Positions 17,267-27,077 are shown, numbered from the stretch's first letter. The stretch: DNA of 64,000 bases from Devosia naphthalenivorans (GCF_003056355.1 NZ_PYVW01000015.1:1-64000); one strand, 5' to 3'. Notes: generated from the letters alone by a model not told the origin. Program-made: numbers and translations.

Positions 17267-17559
17267 GGCTGCTGCTTCCCCGCCACACGCCGCGACAAAA
17301 TATAACGCGCAAAGGCCACCGTCGCCAAGAAACCCAAAAGGGCTAGGGCAATTGCGATGTCGAGATACAGCGTCAGCCCAGTCCTGATCGCCACCGCGCC
17401 AACAAAACCCATCGCCAATACTGTCAGCAGGTCCAGCGCCAGCACGCGGTCGCCCAGAGTCGGCCCGACTACGATTCGCACCACGGACAGCAACAGGGCG
17501 AGCCCCAGCAACAACAGCGCAATCGTGCTTGCAAGCGAAACAGCATCGGCCGGCGTCAT
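17263..17559 (-). CDS. mnhF: Na+/H+ antiporter subunit F
   Basis: 98-residue membrane protein with three hydrophobic helices and the family segment VRIVVGPTLGDRVLALDLLT. Overlaps mnhE and mnhG by 4 bp each. MrpF is a small structural subunit of the CPA3 antiporter; in other species it has been linked to bile-salt efflux, which cannot be inferred here. Confidence 0.92.
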   Translation of the reverse strand: MTPADAVSLASTIALLLLGLALLLSVVRIVVGPTLGDRVLALDLLTVLAMGFVGAVAIRTGLTLYLDIAIALALLGFLATVAFARYILSRRVAGKQQP

Positions 17560-18035
17560 GCGAAGACCTCCTTCACCTGGCGCTCGAAGCCGTTGGCGAT
17601 TTCAGCAATAAACGCCTCACGCGTGGTAAAACTCAGGGCATGGACGTAAAGCACGCTGCGGTCCTCCGAAACATCGACGCTGAGCGTGCCTGGCGTCAGC
17701 GTAATGAGATTGGCCAAGGTGGCAATCTCCGCATCGGATTTGACGCTCAAGGGAAACGCGATGATCGCCGGCCGCAACGCCGATTGCAGATCCGGCGTCA
17801 GCACGATCCGCGCCACCCGGAACGCACTTATCAGCAGTTCGACTACGAAGGTCCCTGTCAGCCGCGCGATGCTGCGCACCTTGCCAAACCGCAGGGGCTC
17901 CGAGAACGAGCGCCGCAGGAACCCGACCGCCACAATCGCCAACACGGCCCCGAGCACCAAATTAGGGGTAGAGAAGTTTGCGGTGATAGCAGCCCACAGC
18001 AAGACCAGGGCAACACCGAAGATGATCTGCGTCAT
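17556..18035 (-). CDS. mnhE: Na+/H+ antiporter subunit E
   Basis: 159-residue protein. N-terminal hydrophobic helices are followed by a cytoplasmic domain with the typical TLTPGTLSVDVSEDRSVLYVHAL stretch (key part LTPGTLSVDV). Subunit E is required for stable complex formation. Overlaps mnhD by 4 bp. Confidence 0.92.
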   Translation of the reverse strand: MTQIIFGVALVLLWAAITANFSTPNLVLGAVLAIVAVGFLRRSFSEPLRFGKVRSIARLTGTFVVELLISAFRVARIVLTPDLQSALRPAIIAFPLSVKSDAEIATLANLITLTPGTLSVDVSEDRSVLYVHALSFTTREAFIAEIANGFERQVKEVFA

Positions 18036-19570
18036 GGCGCACTCCCCGCAAGACCCACCGCCGCGATATAGCGCGCCGGATCAGCCAGATCCGCTGCCCC
18101 CATCCGCGCTCCGGCCAGCAAAAAATCGGGCCACAAACCGACTGCCACCGCCAAGCCGACAATCGCCGCCGCCGCCGCATAGCGCAACAGGCCACGCCTT
18201 GGCGCTGGCACTTTTCCCGTCCCGGTGGTCTGCCGCCAGAACACATGCGCCCAGATCCTGGTCCCGGCAATCAGCGTCAAGACGGCATTCAGCACCAGCG
18301 CCACGACGAGGCTCGTCCCCAGCCAGCCCCCCTGCGCCACCCCGGCCTCGATCAGCAGCAATTTGGGCCAAAAGCCGAGCAGCGGCGGCACGCCGGCCAC
18401 CGCCAGCACCAAAACCAGGAACATGATCGAAAGCGGCGCGCTACTCGCATAAAGCCCGCCCATGTGCCGCGTATCGACCTGCCCGGTGCTGCGCTCGATC
18501 ATTCCGGAAACCAGATAGAGCGCCGTCATGGTCAGCATGGAATGGAAGATATAGGCCCCCGCCCCGCCGATCCCGCCCGGCGTTGCCAGCGCAATGCCCG
18601 CGAACGCCGCGCCGATCCCGCCGATGACGAAAAATCCCATGGCGCGCCTAAGATGGGTCTCCCCAAGCGCGCCCAAGGGCCCAAGGATCATCGAGGCAAT
18701 CGCGACCAGGGCGATGACCGGCTCCAGAATATCCCGCGTGGCCGGCAACAGCACCACAAGGCTCCGCAGCGCCGCATAAACACCCACCTTGGTCAGAAGC
18801 CCGGCAAACAGCGCCGATATGGCCGCCGGCGGCGTGTGATAGGACGCGGGAAGCCACGCATTCACCGGAAAGGCCGCGGCCTTCATGCCGAACGCCAGCA
18901 GCAACAGCGCGGCAATGGCTGTTATCACCGCCGGATTGGCCGACGGCGCCTTGCCGATGATATCGGCCATGTTGAGCGTACCGATCGTGCCATAGAGCAG
19001 GCCCAGCGCCAGCAGGAACAGCGTGGTCGCGAGGAAATTGAGGAAGCCGTATTTCACCGCGCCATCGAACTGCAAGGCGCTGCCGCCCGTCACGATCAGC
19101 CCGAACGAGGCGATCAGCATCACCTCGAACCAGACGTAAAGGTTGAACAGGTCGCCCGTCAGAAACGAGCCTGTCACCCCTGCCAGCAGTAACAGCACTA
19201 GCGCGTGAAAGCCGTCCCGGCCGTCCGCCGCCGATCGGTCCGCCTCGGCATAGAACAGCACCAGCAAGGTCACCACCGACGCCGCCAGCGCAAAGCTTGC
19301 GCCAAACAGATCGGCCGTGAAACTGATGCCGAAGGGCGGCAGCCAATTGCCCATGGTCATGCTGACCGGCCCCTCCTGCCAGATGCGCAGGGCAAGCCCG
19401 ATTTCACAGGCAATCGCGGCCACCACCACCAGCAGCGCCAGCAAAAACGTCACCCGGCCATTATTGCGCAGCATCAGCGCCAGTGCCGCGCCGATCAGCG
19501 CCAGCACCAGCGGCAGCACCACGATCCAGTCGGCGGTGGCGACGGCGGAGGTTTGCACCAGCTCTTCCAT
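18032..19570 (-). CDS. mnhD: Na+/H+ antiporter subunit D
   Basis: 512-residue polytopic protein of the proton-conducting NADH:quinone oxidoreductase family (NuoM/N-like), with about 14 hydrophobic helices. It has the conserved LYVWFEVMLIASFGL (Glu of helix 5) and the KAAAFPVNAWLPASYHTPPAAISALFAG loop (Lys, HTPPA). It is one of the two ion-translocating subunits. The stop and start share bases with mnhC and mnhE. Confidence 0.95.
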   Translation of the reverse strand: MEELVQTSAVATADWIVVLPLVLALIGAALALMLRNNGRVTFLLALLVVVAAIACEIGLALRIWQEGPVSMTMGNWLPPFGISFTADLFGASFALAASVVTLLVLFYAEADRSAADGRDGFHALVLLLLAGVTGSFLTGDLFNLYVWFEVMLIASFGLIVTGGSALQFDGAVKYGFLNFLATTLFLLALGLLYGTIGTLNMADIIGKAPSANPAVITAIAALLLLAFGMKAAAFPVNAWLPASYHTPPAAISALFAGLLTKVGVYAALRSLVVLLPATRDILEPVIALVAIASMILGPLGALGETHLRRAMGFFVIGGIGAAFAGIALATPGGIGGAGAYIFHSMLTMTALYLVSGMIERSTGQVDTRHMGGLYASSAPLSIMFLVLVLAVAGVPPLLGFWPKLLLIEAGVAQGGWLGTSLVVALVLNAVLTLIAGTRIWAHVFWRQTTGTGKVPAPRRGLLRYAAAAAIVGLAVAVGLWPDFLLAGARMGAADLADPARYIAAVGLAGSAP

Positions 19571-19947
19571 CAGTAGCTCAAGGGTGGGTTGGGCGCATCG
19601 GCCGGCTCGGCGAGGCGCATCTCGTCGGTGTCATCGCAGTCGAGCGTCTGATAGGCACGATAGGCCAGCACCAAAAGGAAGCTGAACATCGCAAAGCCGA
19701 TGACGATGGCCGTCAGGATCAGCGCCTGCGGCAGCGGATTGGCGATGGCGCCCGGTGCCTGTTCCAGCCCCGGCGGCACGATGGGCGCGACCTCCCGGGT
19801 CAGCCGCCCGGCCGTGAAGATCAGCAGATTGACGCCATTGCCCAGCACCAGCATGCCCATCAGCATGCGGATCAAGGCGCGCGACAGCAGCAGATAGACG
19901 CCCAGCGCGATGAACAGGCCAACCACAACAGCTAGAACCAGATCCAT
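19570..19947 (-). CDS. mnhC: Na+/H+ antiporter subunit C
   Basis: 125-residue three-helix protein homologous to NuoK. Family hallmarks are LGNGVNLLIF and LPQALILTAIVIGFAM. It sits between subunits B and D with one-base overlaps at both ends, so translation is coupled. Confidence 0.94.
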   Translation of the reverse strand: MDLVLAVVVGLFIALGVYLLLSRALIRMLMGMLVLGNGVNLLIFTAGRLTREVAPIVPPGLEQAPGAIANPLPQALILTAIVIGFAMFSFLLVLAYRAYQTLDCDDTDEMRLAEPADAPNPPLSY

Positions 19948-20372
19948 CAGAGCCCTTCCCCATCATCGGTTTCAAGACCCAGCCCGATAGCCGAAATGGC
20001 GCCCAGGACCACCAGGTAAACCCCGATATCGAAGAACATCGGCGTCGACAGCGGCACGGTGGTTTCCCCCAGCTCCAGATACAGCCAGATGCTGGTCATG
20101 AAGGCGCTCCCGGTAAACAGCGACAGCAGCCCCGATGACGCGGCGAGCAGCACTCCGGCGGCGGCAATGGCGATGGGATCGAACCGCAGGGCCCGTCGCG
20201 CCGCGTCACGCCCCGAAGACATGCCCAGCACGGCGATGGCCGATGCAGCGATCAGCCCGCCGATAAATCCGCCGCCGGGCTCATTGTGCCCACGCAGGCA
20301 GATATAGACGGAAAACACCAGCATGGTGCCCACGATCAGCGGCGCGATGGTGCGAAAAATCACCGTGTTCAC
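19947..20372 (-). CDS. mnhB: Na+/H+ antiporter subunit B
   Basis: 141-residue membrane protein with four hydrophobic segments and the subunit B signature YICLRGHNEPGGGFIGGLIAA (GHNEPGGGFIGG). It is separate from subunit A here, whereas some rhizobial Pha systems have A and B fused. It overlaps mnhA by 4 bp. Confidence 0.94.
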   Translation of the reverse strand: MNTVIFRTIAPLIVGTMLVFSVYICLRGHNEPGGGFIGGLIAASAIAVLGMSSGRDAARRALRFDPIAIAAAGVLLAASSGLLSLFTGSAFMTSIWLYLELGETTVPLSTPMFFDIGVYLVVLGAISAIGLGLETDDGEGL

Positions 20373-22729
20373 GGCTCGCCCTCCCCGCTTGTCACGGGTA
20401 CGTTCTTGCGCCGGCGCGTGCGCAGCAGTGCCACCACGGCCATGCCGGCGGCCATCACCACGCTGATTTCGCCCAGCGTATCAAAGCCGCGATAATCGAC
20501 CAGAATGACGTTGACGATATTGGCCCCGTGCGCGATCGGCACGCTGGTGGCGGCAAAGAAATCGCTGAGGCTGGTGTCCAGCGTTCCACTGAGCACCGCG
20601 ATCAGCACGAGGCTCACCGCCCCACCACAAACCAGCGCCAGCAGCCCGTCGCGGACCCAGTCCTCGAGCGGGCGCGGATCGCGTTCGTCGAGCCGCAACC
20701 GCGTCATCACCAGCGTGAGGATGATGACCGACAAAATCTCCACCATGAACTGGGTAAACGCCAGGTCCGGCGCCCCGAACAGCAGGAACACCAGCGCCAC
20801 CGCCGCGCCCTGAACGCCCAGCGACAGGATCGCCACCAGACGGCTGCGCGCCAGCAACACGGCCCCGAGCCCCCCGACTGCCAGCAGCAATACGCCCCAT
20901 TCATGCACGCGCAACTCCGGCCAACCCTGCTGCACAATCGCAGCAAAGCCGTTCATCGCCACCATCGGCACCAGCAGCGCCAGCGCGAACATGGCAAACA
21001 CCACCACCAGGTAAAGCTCCAGCCGCCCATGATGCAGCAGGCGCGTGATCCAGGCTGAAAACCGGATCAAGCCGAACATGGCCGCATCGAACACATGGTC
21101 CGCCGTCCAGCCCACGGCGCGATGTGCCCTGTTGAGCAGCGTGCGGATGCGATCCGCCTGGCCATACATCGCCAAAGCCAGCGCCCAGACCAGAACCGAA
21201 AGCCAGAGAATTGGACTGGCGAAGTTGATCGACCAGGCGAGGTGGCTTTCGACCGGCGACGCGAGGATAGCAGACGCGGTCGGCTCCAGCACCGTATGCC
21301 CGAACCAGTCCAGCACCAACGCTCCCACAATGCCGGCAGCGCCAAGCAACACCGGGCCGATCAGCATGGCAATCGGAGCTTCATGCGGCGATTTTGGCGT
21401 CTGGCTCGTGGCGCCCAGGAACGGTTTGATAGCAATTAGCGCCGCTACCACCGCCAACAGCGCATTGCCCACGATCAGCACAACCAGGGCCAGCCCCTGC
21501 AGCCATTGCGGCCCGAAAGCCCCAAGCAACATCTCTTCCTTGGCAAAAAAGCCCAGCGTCGGCGGCAGCCCGATCATGGCCAGGCTCGCCAGCGCGGCGG
21601 CGATGAACGTCACCGGCATGTGGTCGGCCATGCCGCCGAGCGCGGTGATATCGCGCGTCCCGGTTTCATGGTCGAGCGCTCCCACCACCATGAACAGCCC
21701 GGCCTTGTACAGCGCATGGGCGACGAAATAGACCACCATGCCCGCGATTGCCGCTTCGGACCCCAGCCCGATCAGCAGCACCAGCAGACCCAGCGAAGCG
21801 ATCGTGGTTTGCGCCAGCATCTGCTTGAGATCGGTCTGGCGCAGCGCCGCAAGTGCCCCCCACAGCAGGGTCGCGCTGCCGAAACAAACCAGTATCGTGC
21901 TCCAGATATCGGTTCCGCCCAGCACCGGCGTCATCCGCGCCAGCAGGTAAACCCCCGCCTGCACCATGGTCGCCGAATGCAAAAAGGCCGACACAGGCGT
22001 TGGCGCTTCCATGGCGTTGGGCAGCCAGAAGTGGAACGGCATTTGCGCCGATTTCGTAAAGGATGCCAGCAAAATGCACGCCAGCGCCAGGCCATAAAGC
22101 CCATGCCCCCGCACGCCATCGCCCAACTCCCGCAGAGCGCTCAGTTCCCACGCGCCACCGATCTGGCGCAGCACCACCACGCCCACCAGCAGTGCCATGC
22201 CCCCAATGTTAGTGATCACCAGCGCCTGGATCGCGCCGCGCCGCGCCGCCTGCCGCGTATGATCGAACCCGATCAATAGGAACGAGGCCACCGCCGTCAG
22301 TTCCCAGAAGATGAACAGCACCAGCATGCTATCGGCCAGCACCAGCCCCAGCATGGACCCCATGAACGCCAGCAGGAACGCCAGGAACCGCCCTAGATGG
22401 GTATGGCCCTTCAAATACGCGCCCGAATAAATAACAATAAGCGTGCCGATGCCCGAGATGGTCAGGGCAAAGGTCAGGCTCAGTCCATCGACGAAAAACG
22501 ACAAATCCAGCCCGTAGCTCGGCGCCCATGCCAGCCGCGCTGCCACGAAGCCATTGGCCAGAACCGGTTCGACGAGGCTAAGCAGAACCAGGAATGCAGC
22601 GGCCGGCACCAATGCCAGCACCCACCCACCGAAGGGCCGGGTAAGTCTTTGCACCAAGGGGGCCAGCAAAGCGGCCATGAATGGCCCGATCGCCACCAGC
22701 GCTATGCTTGCATCCAGTCCTGGTTCCAA
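20369..22729 (-). CDS. mnhA: Na+/H+ antiporter subunit A
   Basis: 786-residue polytopic protein, first gene of the operon. The N-terminal two thirds are NuoL-like, with LFIFWELTAVASFLLIGFDHT (Glu) and KSAQMPFHFWLPNAMEAPTPVSAFLHSATMV (Lys, His), and the C-terminal part is the MrpA extension with DUF4040 and MrpB-like N-terminal features (FGAPDLAFTQFMVEILSVIILT). All charged residues of the proton path are visible. With subunits B-G it forms the complete CPA3 complex for Na+ or K+ extrusion and alkaline pH tolerance. The 190-bp region upstream is shared with the divergent oligopeptidase gene. Confidence 0.95.
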   Translation of the reverse strand: MEPGLDASIALVAIGPFMAALLAPLVQRLTRPFGGWVLALVPAAAFLVLLSLVEPVLANGFVAARLAWAPSYGLDLSFFVDGLSLTFALTISGIGTLIVIYSGAYLKGHTHLGRFLAFLLAFMGSMLGLVLADSMLVLFIFWELTAVASFLLIGFDHTRQAARRGAIQALVITNIGGMALLVGVVVLRQIGGAWELSALRELGDGVRGHGLYGLALACILLASFTKSAQMPFHFWLPNAMEAPTPVSAFLHSATMVQAGVYLLARMTPVLGGTDIWSTILVCFGSATLLWGALAALRQTDLKQMLAQTTIASLGLLVLLIGLGSEAAIAGMVVYFVAHALYKAGLFMVVGALDHETGTRDITALGGMADHMPVTFIAAALASLAMIGLPPTLGFFAKEEMLLGAFGPQWLQGLALVVLIVGNALLAVVAALIAIKPFLGATSQTPKSPHEAPIAMLIGPVLLGAAGIVGALVLDWFGHTVLEPTASAILASPVESHLAWSINFASPILWLSVLVWALALAMYGQADRIRTLLNRAHRAVGWTADHVFDAAMFGLIRFSAWITRLLHHGRLELYLVVVFAMFALALLVPMVAMNGFAAIVQQGWPELRVHEWGVLLLAVGGLGAVLLARSRLVAILSLGVQGAAVALVFLLFGAPDLAFTQFMVEILSVIILTLVMTRLRLDERDPRPLEDWVRDGLLALVCGGAVSLVLIAVLSGTLDTSLSDFFAATSVPIAHGANIVNVILVDYRGFDTLGEISVVMAAGMAVVALLRTRRRKNVPVTSGEGEP

Positions 22730-22919
22730 CTACCTCGGTCCGATTCTGATCCTGACTTTGCTTGCGGACCTTACTGGTTGAACAGCGCGGGACAAGCCAA
22801 AACGGCCCGCAAAATCCGAGACATGGGGAAAAACGGAAAAACCCGGCGAGGCGTTGACCCTTCCTTTGGCCGGCGGCGGGCCCTATGTGGAGGCAACACG
22901 CCCCTTGCTGGATTGTTTT

Positions 22920-25016
22920 ATGACCAAGCCCACTCCACCGATTGCCGCCCGCAAGCCACACGCCGCCACCTTCCACAATGTGACGCGAGAGGACCCCTAT
23001 CACTGGCTGCGCGCGCCCAATTGGCAGGAGGTGATGCAAAAGCCCGAGACGCTCGATCCCGAAATCCGGGCGTATCTCGATGCCGAAAACGCATATTTTG
23101 AAGCCGAATTCGGCACCCGCACCAAGGACTTTCAGGAGACGATCTACAAGGAGATTCGCGGCCGCATCAAGGAAGACGACAGCGGTGTCGCCTCGCCCGA
23201 TGGCCCCTTCGCCTATAATTCGCGCATGCTGGAGGGCAAGCAATACCCCCTGATCGTGCGCACCCCGCGCGAGGGCGGGCCCGAAACCATCCTGCTCGAT
23301 TGCAACATCGAAGCGCGCGACGAATATTTCGGCTTTGCCGGCGCCGAGCACGACCGCTCCCATCGCTATCTCGCCTGGGCCGCCGACCGCGCCGGCTCGG
23401 AATATTATGACATCGTCATCCGCGATCTCGAAACCGGCACGGACAGCGCTGAAGTCATCGCAGAAACCGCCGGCTCCTATGTCTGGAGCAATGACAGCAC
23501 GGCCATTTACTACACCGAATACGACGATAATCACCGCCCCTATCGCGTGCGGCTCCACACCATCGGCACCGACCAGTCGAGCGATCCGATCATCTTCGAA
23601 GAATCCGATCCCGGCTTTTTCGTCGGCGTCGGCCGCACCCTCAGCGACAAATTCATCGTCATCGACGCCCATGACCACCAGACCAGCGAATGCTGGCTGA
23701 TCGACGCCGAACACGGCGGTGAACCCCGGTTGGTTGATCGCCGCCTGACCGACCGCGAATACGACATCGAAGAGCGCGATGACCTGCTCTACATCCGCAC
23801 CAATTCCGACGGCGCCGAAGACTTCAAGATCGTCACCGCTCCCGTCGATAATCCGGGCGCGGAAAACTGGACCGATTTGGTACCTCACCAGCAGGGCGTG
23901 CTGATCCTCGACACCATCGTCATCAGGAACCATTTGCTGCGCCTCGAACGCTTCGAAGGCCTGCCGCGCATCGTCGTACGCGATCTGCGCACCGGGGCCG
24001 AGGAAACCGTCAAGTTTGACGAGGAAGCCTATTCGCTGGGCATGTCGGTCGGCTACGAGTTCGACACTTCGGTGTTTCGTCTCAGCTATTCCTCCCCGAC
24101 CACGCCGTCGCGCACCTATGATCTGGACCTGGAGACCGGCACGCGCACCCTGCTCAAGGAGCAGGAAGTGCCCTCCGGCCACAACCCCGACGACTACGAA
24201 ACCCGCCGCCTCTTTGCCACCGCCCCCGATGGCGAGCAGGTGCCGGTCACCGTCCTTTACCGCAAGGGCACGCCACTCGATGGCTCTGCGCCTGCCCTGC
24301 TATACGGCTACGGCGCCTATGGCATGAGCATGCCCTCGTCGTTCTCCATCTCCGCCCTGTCGCTGGTTGACCGCGGCTTCGTCCATGCCACCGCCCATAT
24401 CCGCGGCGGCATGGAAAAGGGCTATCGCTGGTACGTCCAGGGCCGCCGCGAGCACAAGACCAATACCTTCACCGATTTCATTGCATCGGCCGAAATGCTG
24501 ATCACTGAAGGCTACACCGCCAAGGGCCGCATCGTGGCGCAGGGCGGCTCGGCCGGTGGCATGCTGATGGGCGCCATCGCCAATCTGCGCCCGGATCTCT
24601 GGGCCGGCATCCTCGCCCAGGTGCCGTTTGTCGACGTGCTCAACACCATGCTCGATGAAACCCTGCCCCTCACCCCGCCCGAATGGCCCGAATGGGGCAA
24701 TCCACTGCTTTCCGCCGAGGACTACCAGCGCATCGCCTCATACGCGCCCTATGAGCAGGTCGCGGCCAAGGATTACCCGCCCATTTTCGCGCTCGCCGGC
24801 CTCACCGATCCGCGTGTCACCTATTGGGAACCTGCCAAATGGGTCGCCAGATTGCGGGCAACCAAGACGGGCGAGACGCCTTTATACCTCAGGACCAACA
24901 TGGGCGCCGGCCATGGTGGCGCTTCGGGGCGCTTCGATCGCCTCAAGGAAACCGCCATGTGCTACGCTTTTGCGCTCAACGCCGTTGGCCTGGAAGGATC
25001 ATTCAACTCCCCCTGA
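22920..25016 (+). CDS. ptrB: S9 family oligopeptidase (oligopeptidase B type)
   Basis: 698-residue serine peptidase of the prolyl oligopeptidase family. The N-terminal beta-propeller (about residues 75-410) begins after the NVTREDPYHWLR motif, and the C-terminal alpha/beta hydrolase carries Ser544 in GGSAGG, Asp630 in GLTDPRV and His665 in GAGHGG. Length and the DPYHWLR start match oligopeptidase B, which cleaves short peptides after Arg or Lys in the cytoplasm. The acidic substrate-site pair was not verified. There is no signal peptide. The ATG at 22920 matches the family N terminus; the frame stays open to 22854. Confidence 0.9.
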   Translation: MTKPTPPIAARKPHAATFHNVTREDPYHWLRAPNWQEVMQKPETLDPEIRAYLDAENAYFEAEFGTRTKDFQETIYKEIRGRIKEDDSGVASPDGPFAYNSRMLEGKQYPLIVRTPREGGPETILLDCNIEARDEYFGFAGAEHDRSHRYLAWAADRAGSEYYDIVIRDLETGTDSAEVIAETAGSYVWSNDSTAIYYTEYDDNHRPYRVRLHTIGTDQSSDPIIFEESDPGFFVGVGRTLSDKFIVIDAHDHQTSECWLIDAEHGGEPRLVDRRLTDREYDIEERDDLLYIRTNSDGAEDFKIVTAPVDNPGAENWTDLVPHQQGVLILDTIVIRNHLLRLERFEGLPRIVVRDLRTGAEETVKFDEEAYSLGMSVGYEFDTSVFRLSYSSPTTPSRTYDLDLETGTRTLLKEQEVPSGHNPDDYETRRLFATAPDGEQVPVTVLYRKGTPLDGSAPALLYGYGAYGMSMPSSFSISALSLVDRGFVHATAHIRGGMEKGYRWYVQGRREHKTNTFTDFIASAEMLITEGYTAKGRIVAQGGSAGGMLMGAIANLRPDLWAGILAQVPFVDVLNTMLDETLPLTPPEWPEWGNPLLSAEDYQRIASYAPYEQVAAKDYPPIFALAGLTDPRVTYWEPAKWVARLRATKTGETPLYLRTNMGAGHGGASGRFDRLKETAMCYAFALNAVGLEGSFNSP

Positions 25017-25093
25017 TTGTTCCACTTTCACAATCGGCCTATAGGCTGGGGGCGATCTTCCTCAGCGTCTAAAATCAAAACGGAGGCTATCCA

Positions 25094-25700
25094 ATGTCCA
25101 CCAAGTTCACCTTGCCGCCCCTGCCCTACGCCTATGATGCGCTGGGCCCCTACATGTCCGCGGAAACGCTCGAGTTCCATCACGACAAGCACCACCAGGC
25201 CTATGTCACCAATGGCGAAAAGCTGCTGGAAGGCTCGGGGCTCGAAATCCTGCCGCTCGAAGACATCGTCAAGGAGAGCTACGGCAAGAACGCCGGCCTG
25301 TTCAACAATGCCGGCCAGCACTACAACCACGTGCACTTCTGGAACTGGATGAAGCCAAACGGCGGCGGCAACAAGCTGCCCGGCGCCCTGGCTGCCAAGA
25401 TCGACGAAGACCTCGGCGGTTTTGATAAGTTCCGCGCCGATTTCATCGCTGCCGGCACTACCCAGTTCGGTTCCGGCTGGGCCTGGCTGTCGCTGAAGAA
25501 CGGCAAGCTCGAAGTCACCAAGACCCACGAACGGCGAATCGCCACTGGTCCATGGCGGCCACCCACTGCTGGGCGTCGACGTGTGGGAACATTCCTATTA
25601 CATCGACTACCGCAACGCCCGCCCGAAATACCTCGAAGCCTGGTTCGACAACCTCGTGAACTGGGAACACGTCGAGCACATGTTCGAAGAAGCCCGCTAA
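25094..25700 (+). pseudogene. sodB: Fe/Mn superoxide dismutase, broken by a +1 frameshift
   Basis: The first ~145 codons encode a normal Fe/Mn superoxide dismutase N-terminal half: LPPLPYAYDALGPYMS, metal ligand His29 in EFHHDKHHQAYV, and His79 in HYNHVHFWNWM. Near 25524-25533 the frame shifts. The rest, [20 protein letters not shown] then [15 protein letters not shown] to a TAA at 25698-25700, is read in the next frame. It includes the two remaining metal ligands (Asp and His of DVWEHSYY). The total span of 607 bp is one base more than 202 codons, which fits a single inserted base. The unshifted frame runs to 25828 with an unrelated tail. It could be a sequencing error or a true inactivation. 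A good terminator follows. Confidence 0.9.
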
Positions 25701-25720
25701 GCCTCTTCAACCTGTTGACC

Positions 25721-25753
25721 GAGCCCGCCAGCCCCGCGCCGGCGGGCTTTTCT
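25721..25753 (+). terminator. Terminator of sodB
   Basis: AGCCCGCC and GGCGGGCT arms with a GC-rich loop, followed by TTTCT. It lies 20 bp after the restored sodB stop codon. Confidence 0.75.
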
Positions 25754-25856
25754 GTGCGCCACGTCTTCCCCAGCAAATTAGGGATATTACCAAGGTCCAC
25801 CTTTCCCGTTCCGACGGCCTCATGGTAACCCTTTGTTTACTATAGAGGGGAATGGC

Positions 25857-26402
25857 TTGTCCGAACCGGCAAAGGTCGTGGCGATTATTGCAGCAAACCA
25901 GGCGCTTACAGCGCTTTTGGGCATGGTTGTTGCCGGCGACTCGCGCCTCAAGGTGCGTCAGTTCGATAGCGAACTGTCCCTGATCGCCTATATGCGCCTC
26001 GCCCCCATCGACATGCTGGTTTGCGACTTCGACCGGGAAGGCCGCCCGGCCTACGAAATGGTGGAATCGATCCGTCTCAACGGGAGCCTCGTGTCCCAGG
26101 ACGTGCCGGTCATCGCCCTCACCCGCACTATCACCCCGCCCATGCGCCACCAGGCCATCAGCGCCGGCATCGACGAAGTGGTCATCAAGCCGATGTCACC
26201 GCGTCACCTCCTGCAGCGCATCCAGGCTCGCCTGCGCACCCGCAGTGTCGTTGGCGTCCTGGGCGGCTATCGCGGCCCCGACCGCCGCAACCGCCTCGCC
26301 ACCCCGGTACCGCAGCCAGTGCCACAGCGCCGCGAAACCGACAACGTCATCCCCCTCTTCCCCGACCGCCGCAAACCACCCCAGCCCCACCTGGACGCCT
26401 GA
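25857..26402 (+). CDS. Receiver-domain protein with degenerate acidic pocket
   Basis: 181-residue protein with a TTG start six bases after GAGGGG. A longer TTG-started frame from 25833 lacks a ribosome-binding site. Residues ~5-120 have the receiver alternation of strands and helices: the strand-3 end MLVCDFD provides the phospho-acceptor region, ALTRT is the switch strand, and Lys is in VVIKPMS. The acidic pair that normally ends strand 1 is replaced (IAANQ), so Mg-dependent phosphorylation is doubtful. The C-terminal ~50 residues are a Pro/Arg-rich tail with no output domain. It may be a stand-alone adaptor. Confidence 0.7.
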   Translation: MSEPAKVVAIIAANQALTALLGMVVAGDSRLKVRQFDSELSLIAYMRLAPIDMLVCDFDREGRPAYEMVESIRLNGSLVSQDVPVIALTRTITPPMRHQAISAGIDEVVIKPMSPRHLLQRIQARLRTRSVVGVLGGYRGPDRRNRLATPVPQPVPQRRETDNVIPLFPDRRKPPQPHLDA

Positions 26403-26496
26403 GCGGAAGCTCCCAGCGTCGGCACGCACTACCTCGCCTCAGGGAGAGGTCGGCGCCGGGTGATGGTGCGATCTGTCGGCTCGGACCGAGAAGACT

Positions 26497-27006
26497 TCAC
26501 CCCGCTGGCGGTCGCGTAAAACTATCCTCGATCCTACTCACAATCCCATCAAACCGCGCCTTCTCGTCCAGATCATAACTGATCTCGAATGCCGAAAACG
26601 TCTCGCGGTCCGGCGACAGCAGCACCTTGGTGTAAAAGATCAGTCGCTCGCCCTCGGCGTCCGGCTGATAATACCCCGACAGCACGAACCAGCTATCGCC
26701 CCCGGCCTGATAGGTAATGCTGCGCACTTCCTCGCCCGCCGAAAGCCGCTCCGCGAACCCCTCCAGCGTCAGCCCACCGGCATCGCCGCCATAGATGCTG
26801 ATCTGCCCGGTGCCGCCCACCTCACCCAGCGTCAGCCCGCCAGAGCCATCATCCTCCAGCGGTTCGAACACCCCATAGGGCAACTCTGCCGAAAACCCGT
26901 ACTGCGGATCGACATAGCGCTCCCAATCGACGCTCTGGGCTGATGATGGGACACTCCCAACAAGTATTAGCGACACAGCAGCAATGCCAGACAACAGTTT
27001 GCTCAT
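26497..27006 (-). CDS. Exported hypothetical protein
   Basis: 169-residue protein with a clear signal peptide (SKLLSGIAAVSLILVGSVPSSAQ, cleavage after SAQ), then a small soluble domain beginning WERYVDPQYGFSAELPYGVF. It is therefore periplasmic. The sequence around DPQYGFSAELP resembles the start of other small alphaproteobacterial exported proteins of unknown function. The start at 27006 follows GGAGG by seven bases. No enzyme motif is visible. Confidence 0.7.
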   Translation of the reverse strand: MSKLLSGIAAVSLILVGSVPSSAQSVDWERYVDPQYGFSAELPYGVFEPLEDDGSGGLTLGEVGGTGQISIYGGDAGGLTLEGFAERLSAGEEVRSITYQAGGDSWFVLSGYYQPDAEGERLIFYTKVLLSPDRETFSAFEISYDLDEKARFDGIVSRIEDSFTRPPAG

Positions 27007-27077
27007 GGGCCAACCTCCACCATATCGGCCCAGAACGTATCGCCTTGCCGATCGATCCATCGGCTGAATGGGGATGT

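Noticed and set aside
22578-24182. 534-codon minus-strand frame overlapping mnhA start and the oligopeptidase gene
   Set aside because: Composition is typical of a reverse-strand shadow (Gly, Asp, Ala, Val), while the plus strand encodes an intact S9 peptidase.
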